Below, in pieces: positions 32,241 to 35,178 of a stretch of 35,178 nt of DNA. The notes under the pieces were generated by a model. It was not told the origin of the DNA, made no database searches, and saw nothing but the letters and a program-made list of their open reading frames with translations. Every line of letters starts with the position of its first letter. Positions within the stretch are counted from its first letter, which is position 1. Location of the stretch: positions 1 to 35,178 of the forward strand of contig CAIYSL010000098.1 in the NCBI GenBank assembly GCA_903928915.1, written 5' to 3'. The position numbers and the translations under genes are program-made. Source of the DNA: an uncultured Syntrophobacterales bacterium (GTDB lineage Bacteria > Desulfobacterota > Syntrophia > Syntrophales > UBA5619).

Positions 32241-34517
32241 CTACGCGCGGGTATCGACGAACTGATAGATTGCCGGCTGGGTACAGACTTCGTAGTATTT
32301 TCTCGCCGTCGGTCCGCTCACCTCCAGCGACACGGGATTGACCTTCAGAACGGGGGCTTCGCGGATCACGATCCGCTGATACGTTCCGCTCAACGTGGGC
32401 ACCTTCCCGGTATACAGGGTCACCTCTCCGTTCCCCTCCGCCGGATAGGCGATGCGGTTCAGGTTGATCTCGCGGGAGAGCTTGGCAAATCCCTCCGGGT
32501 CGAGCTCAATCCCGTTGACATTGTACCGCAGCGAAAGGTCGTCCGCCGTGGTCTGCAAATCTTCATCCCGGACATGCTGATACACGGAGAGATTGAACGG
32601 CCGCGCACCATTCCGGAAGCGCTTGCGCAGCCTCTTGTCACAGCTCGACAGCCGGTCCGCAAGGTTGATCGCGTGGGAAATCATGATCCGGGAATCCCCG
32701 TCGAACAGAAACGCCGGGGGGCTCGGCTTGTAACAGATGCCGATCCCCAGTTCGAGGGCCGGCAGGTCGTGCTTCAGGTTCTTCTCGTTGCAATGCTGCA
32801 CGATGTGCAGCATGCTGACCGCAAGTCCGCAGGCCCGGGCCACGCTGTACCAGCCCTGGGCGGTATCCTCGTTTTCGAAGATCGACAGGATGATCGCATC
32901 CCCCTCGATGAACACCTTGGACGCATTGTAGTCGCGGATGATCTCGGAGATCGGATCGAAGAAGTTGAGACTGAAATAGGAGGCGGGGTTGAGCCCCTTG
33001 GCCCTCATCGTGTGGGTGATATCCATCGAGCCGCGGATGTCCGCCTTGATGATGACGTGGCTGATGATGGGCTTTTCTTCCTTGCCCCGTTCCTCCGGGA
33101 GCAGGTACTCGTACAGCAGCCGGTTCTTCTTCGACAGCAGCAGCATCTTCTCATCGGTCACCAGGTTGACCGCGTCCATCGCCCGCCTCAGCAGCCGGCC
33201 GTTTTCCCGGTCCCGGTGATACCGGAGAAAATCCTTGAGAAAGCTCAGCAGATGCTCCTGTTTTTTTCGCGTGGTGCAGCCCTTGACCCTGCGGATCGTT
33301 GCCTGGAGGTCGGCAAGGATGCTGCCGTCGAGCTTCCGGCGCTTCAGTTCACGGGCCAGGGATCTTCTCGCTTTTCGCTTTACCAGATACTCCCGGACCT
33401 GCACCGGCCGAAGCGGGGGGCAGCAGCTGCGGTACACGGCCTTCATTTCATATGCCGCCGTGATCGGTTTCAGCAGTCCGGATTTCTTGAATCGCCGGTA
33501 ACACAGGGCCAGCATCCGTTCCTGGATCCTGATCCGCGCTCTCAATTCATGCAGGGCCGCTTTCGCTTCCTTCCCCTGTTTCGCCTTCCGGTACCGCTCG
33601 CGCGTATCAAAACAGTTGAACATCAGGTCGATGTTTTCGCTCTCCATCAGCCAGTGATCCGTCCGGTCCCCGGCGGAGGCGGGGCCCTCTTCCCCCGGTT
33701 CCACCGCTTCCTTCTGTTCGCCCCCGCGGCCCTCCCGTGCCAAACCGGTCTTTGCCACGATTGCATCGATGATCGCTTTGAGGCAGGAGAAATTATCGGG
33801 TTCATCCGCGCGCCGGCCAATGAGCACGTACGCCTCCATCAGGAGAAAATCGTCCGTAACGTCATCGACGTGGAGCGTCGGGTTGATGAAGAAGCCGTCC
33901 GGCAGTATGTACTCGGCGGGGAAATTCGACTCGCGGATATCCCTCAAATTCCTGGCCTGGACATCGGCCAGCACGTGGAACAGCTCTTCGCCCGCCAGCC
34001 GGACGATGCGCCGCCGGCTCTGCTTGATTTCGGCCAGTTTCTCCTTCGCGCGCAGCCATTCCATCTGGTCGTAATTCCGCGACAATTCAGATGCCCGGAC
34101 GAGGGCTTCCAGCGATGCGACGGCCTTCCGGTATTCGTTTCGGACCTCCTCGAGAACGAGCTTCGCCAGCGCGGCCTGCCCGAGGAAATCGATCTGCACC
34201 TCGGATTCTGACTTGGCCCGGTGTATCCCGTCCCGCAGGGCCTCGGTGCACACCTGCCGCAGGGCGATCCGTTCATGTTCCCGGGGCTCCTTCTTCCCCT
34301 CCTCGAAGAAGCCTTCCAGGCGGCCGTGCCTGATCATCGCTGCGGCCGCGGCGCGCTTTACGGCGGTGCGGACCTGCGGACTGATATGGACGTCGATATG
34401 AATTCCGTCCACGCCGAAGGCCAGCCTGCCGAGGGAAAGATTGACCAGGTACCGTTTCAGGGGAAGCTGTCCGAGGTCTGGGGCTTTTGAAAACAAACCG
34501 AGAAAACCGATCATCAT
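32241..34517 (-). CDS. large soluble protein with class III nucleotide-cyclase-like domain
   Basis: A 758-residue protein with no signal peptide or obvious membrane helix. Residues about 1-480 are helical and charged, with no family I recognise (for example QMEWLRAKEKLAEIKQSRRR and many Lys/Arg-rich helices). A class III adenylate/guanylate cyclase homology domain covers about 485-650. The two metal-binding aspartates appear as D493 (IKADIRGSMD) and D540 (FIEGDAIILSIFE). The N-x-x-x-R element of the active site is kept in AINLADRL. A GIGI strand follows the usual order, but the flexible substrate loop differs (CYKPSPPAFLFDG). About 100 further residues follow to the C-terminus. It could make a cyclic nucleotide or act as a degenerate sensor. 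The ATG at 34517 lies five bases after GAGGA. Confidence 0.7.
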   Translation of the reverse strand: MMIGFLGLFSKAPDLGQLPLKRYLVNLSLGRLAFGVDGIHIDVHISPQVRTAVKRAAAAAMIRHGRLEGFFEEGKKEPREHERIALRQVCTEALRDGIHRAKSESEVQIDFLGQAALAKLVLEEVRNEYRKAVASLEALVRASELSRNYDQMEWLRAKEKLAEIKQSRRRIVRLAGEELFHVLADVQARNLRDIRESNFPAEYILPDGFFINPTLHVDDVTDDFLLMEAYVLIGRRADEPDNFSCLKAIIDAIVAKTGLAREGRGGEQKEAVEPGEEGPASAGDRTDHWLMESENIDLMFNCFDTRERYRKAKQGKEAKAALHELRARIRIQERMLALCYRRFKKSGLLKPITAAYEMKAVYRSCCPPLRPVQVREYLVKRKARRSLARELKRRKLDGSILADLQATIRRVKGCTTRKKQEHLLSFLKDFLRYHRDRENGRLLRRAMDAVNLVTDEKMLLLSKKNRLLYEYLLPEERGKEEKPIISHVIIKADIRGSMDITHTMRAKGLNPASYFSLNFFDPISEIIRDYNASKVFIEGDAIILSIFENEDTAQGWYSVARACGLAVSMLHIVQHCNEKNLKHDLPALELGIGICYKPSPPAFLFDGDSRIMISHAINLADRLSSCDKRLRKRFRNGARPFNLSVYQHVRDEDLQTTADDLSLRYNVNGIELDPEGFAKLSREINLNRIAYPAEGNGEVTLYTGKVPTLSGTYQRIVIREAPVLKVNPVSLEVSGPTARKYYEVCTQPAIYQFVDTRA

Positions 34518-34724
34518 TTCATTCCTCGCCGCGCCCGCACCCGCGGCCAATAAATCGGTCAAGGAACGATAAGTATTTGTATTTGCGTGGTATGATGAGA
34601 ATAAGGGAAGGCCGCCGCTATGTCAAGGAGATTTTCATGCCGCTGCGGGCAGACAGGGTGCAACGGCCCGGTGGCGGGGCGGGCAGCCCTTCCGGTCACG
34701 GCACCGCACCGGCGCCGCGGTCCC

Positions 34725-35178
34725 TTACCCGCGCAGCGTACTTATCCCTGCGTACCCGAAGTAGCAGGCAAACCCCACCAGGAAGGATGCACAGAGGCCG
34801 ATCAGTCCGCGGTAGATGCGATCGGACAGGAGCCGCCGCCCCCGGGACACGAGCAGGGATACGGCCGAATACCAGAGGAAATCGCCCGCGACGTGGCCCA
34901 GAAAAAAGGCGGCCACCCCGGCGCCCCCGAGGCTGCGGCAGGTGAGCAGATAGCCGAGCCCGATCGTGGCCCACCAGATGGTCCAGTACGGGTTCGACAG
35001 GCTGAGGAGGATGCCGGCGGAAAGCAGCGGCCCGGAACTGCTCCGGCGCTCCTCCCAGGCGATCCGCAGAGCGGGCAGGGAGCGGAACATCCCCGCGGCC
35101 ATGACGAACAGGACGACGGCCCCCGCCAGGGCGATGGCGGCGAACACGGCATCGCTCGCCAGCACCGGGGCCAAACCG
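34725..35178 (-). CDS. LysE-family transporter, 5' end outside the window
   Basis: About 150 C-terminal residues are visible and the frame stays open to the right edge, so the start lies beyond 35178. Four hydrophobic segments, the S-N-P-Y-W motif (LSLSNPYWTIWWATIG) and a glycine-rich FFLGHVAGDFLWY segment identify the LysE/RhtB family of inner-membrane exporters of amino acids and related small molecules. Roughly 60 N-terminal residues are missing judging by family length. It is on the same strand as the cyclase-like gene but separated by about 207 bases of unassigned sequence. Confidence 0.8.
   Translation of the reverse strand, partial: GLAPVLASDAVFAAIALAGAVVLFVMAAGMFRSLPALRIAWEERRSSSGPLLSAGILLSLSNPYWTIWWATIGLGYLLTCRSLGGAGVAAFFLGHVAGDFLWYSAVSLLVSRGRRLLSDRIYRGLIGLCASFLVGFACYFGYAGISTLRG

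Noticed and set aside
31380-34211. Plus-strand 943-codon open frame opposite the cyclase-like gene
   Set aside because: It starts inside the K+ channel gene in another frame, and the minus-strand frame has cyclase motifs and a proper ribosome site.
34595-34945. Possible small plus-strand gene beginning MMRIREGRRYVKEIF
   Set aside because: There is a TATGAT-like box nearby, but no ribosome site, and most of the frame is antisense to the LysE-family gene.
1-35178. CRISPR array, rRNA operon or prophage structural genes
   Set aside because: No regularly spaced repeats, no rRNA-like sequence and no phage structural or packaging proteins were seen on either strand.

Overview
The window is about 35 kb of GC-rich bacterial DNA. 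It looks like a Gram-negative, probably anaerobic, bacterium of the Desulfobacterota (former Deltaproteobacteria, possibly Syntrophia). The Gram-negative reading rests on the lipoproteins, an outer-membrane barrel, a LolA-like protein, and a TPR-fused O-antigen-ligase-type membrane protein. The lineage is inferred from gene content and from the style of the IS256-type transposase start, not from a search.

Layout. (1) 1-1634 is lower-GC mobile DNA. It holds the first codons of a gene running off the left edge, an IS256-family transposase cut off after 24 codons, and a complete IS481-family element (278-1462, perfect 17-bp inverted ends) inserted in it. It ends with an isolated 3' fragment of tRNA-Lys (1588-1634) that looks like the distal attachment site of a tRNA-Lys-integrated island. 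(2) 1658-4186: a large unknown lipoprotein on the minus strand, then a 573-bp gene-free stretch with candidate promoters on both strands and an unusual 81-nt rod-like inverted repeat in the apparent leader of the next operon. (3) 4187-10995: a metabolic group of succinyl/malate-CoA-ligase-like beta and alpha subunits, an aldo/keto reductase, a ThDP enzyme of the acetolactate-synthase superfamily, an SDR oxidoreductase, and an opposing orphan Bug/TctC-type solute-binding protein. (4) 11327-18448: a 1090-aa O-antigen-ligase-like protein with C-terminal TPRs, an alpha/beta-hydrolase lipoprotein, and a secreted protein with four internal repeats behind a near-consensus sigma-70 promoter. (5) 18624-24106: a tight four-gene operon of ABC ATPase, FtsX-type permease, LolA-like periplasmic protein and outer-membrane barrel, which reads as a trans-envelope lipid or lipoprotein export system. 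(6) 24133-30690: lipid genes. These are a CruF-type carotenoid hydratase, an extended SDR, a DegV/FakB-like fatty-acid-binding protein and FakA-like fatty acid kinase, convergent with a serine-palmitoyltransferase-like gene and a divergent, C-terminally extended PlsY paralogue. (7) 31189-35178: a K+ channel with RCK domain, a large soluble protein with a class III nucleotide-cyclase-like domain, and a LysE-family transporter cut by the right edge.

The most interesting part is blocks 5 and 6 together. An SPT-type enzyme could make a 3-oxo-sphinganine-like base and the SDR could reduce it. FakA/FakB could make acyl-phosphate, the donor used by PlsY-family enzymes, and the odd PlsY could acylate the base. 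The neighbouring ABC-LolA-barrel operon could carry the lipid outward. Each family assignment rests on motifs; the joint pathway is inference. No CRISPR array, rRNA or complete tRNA was seen.
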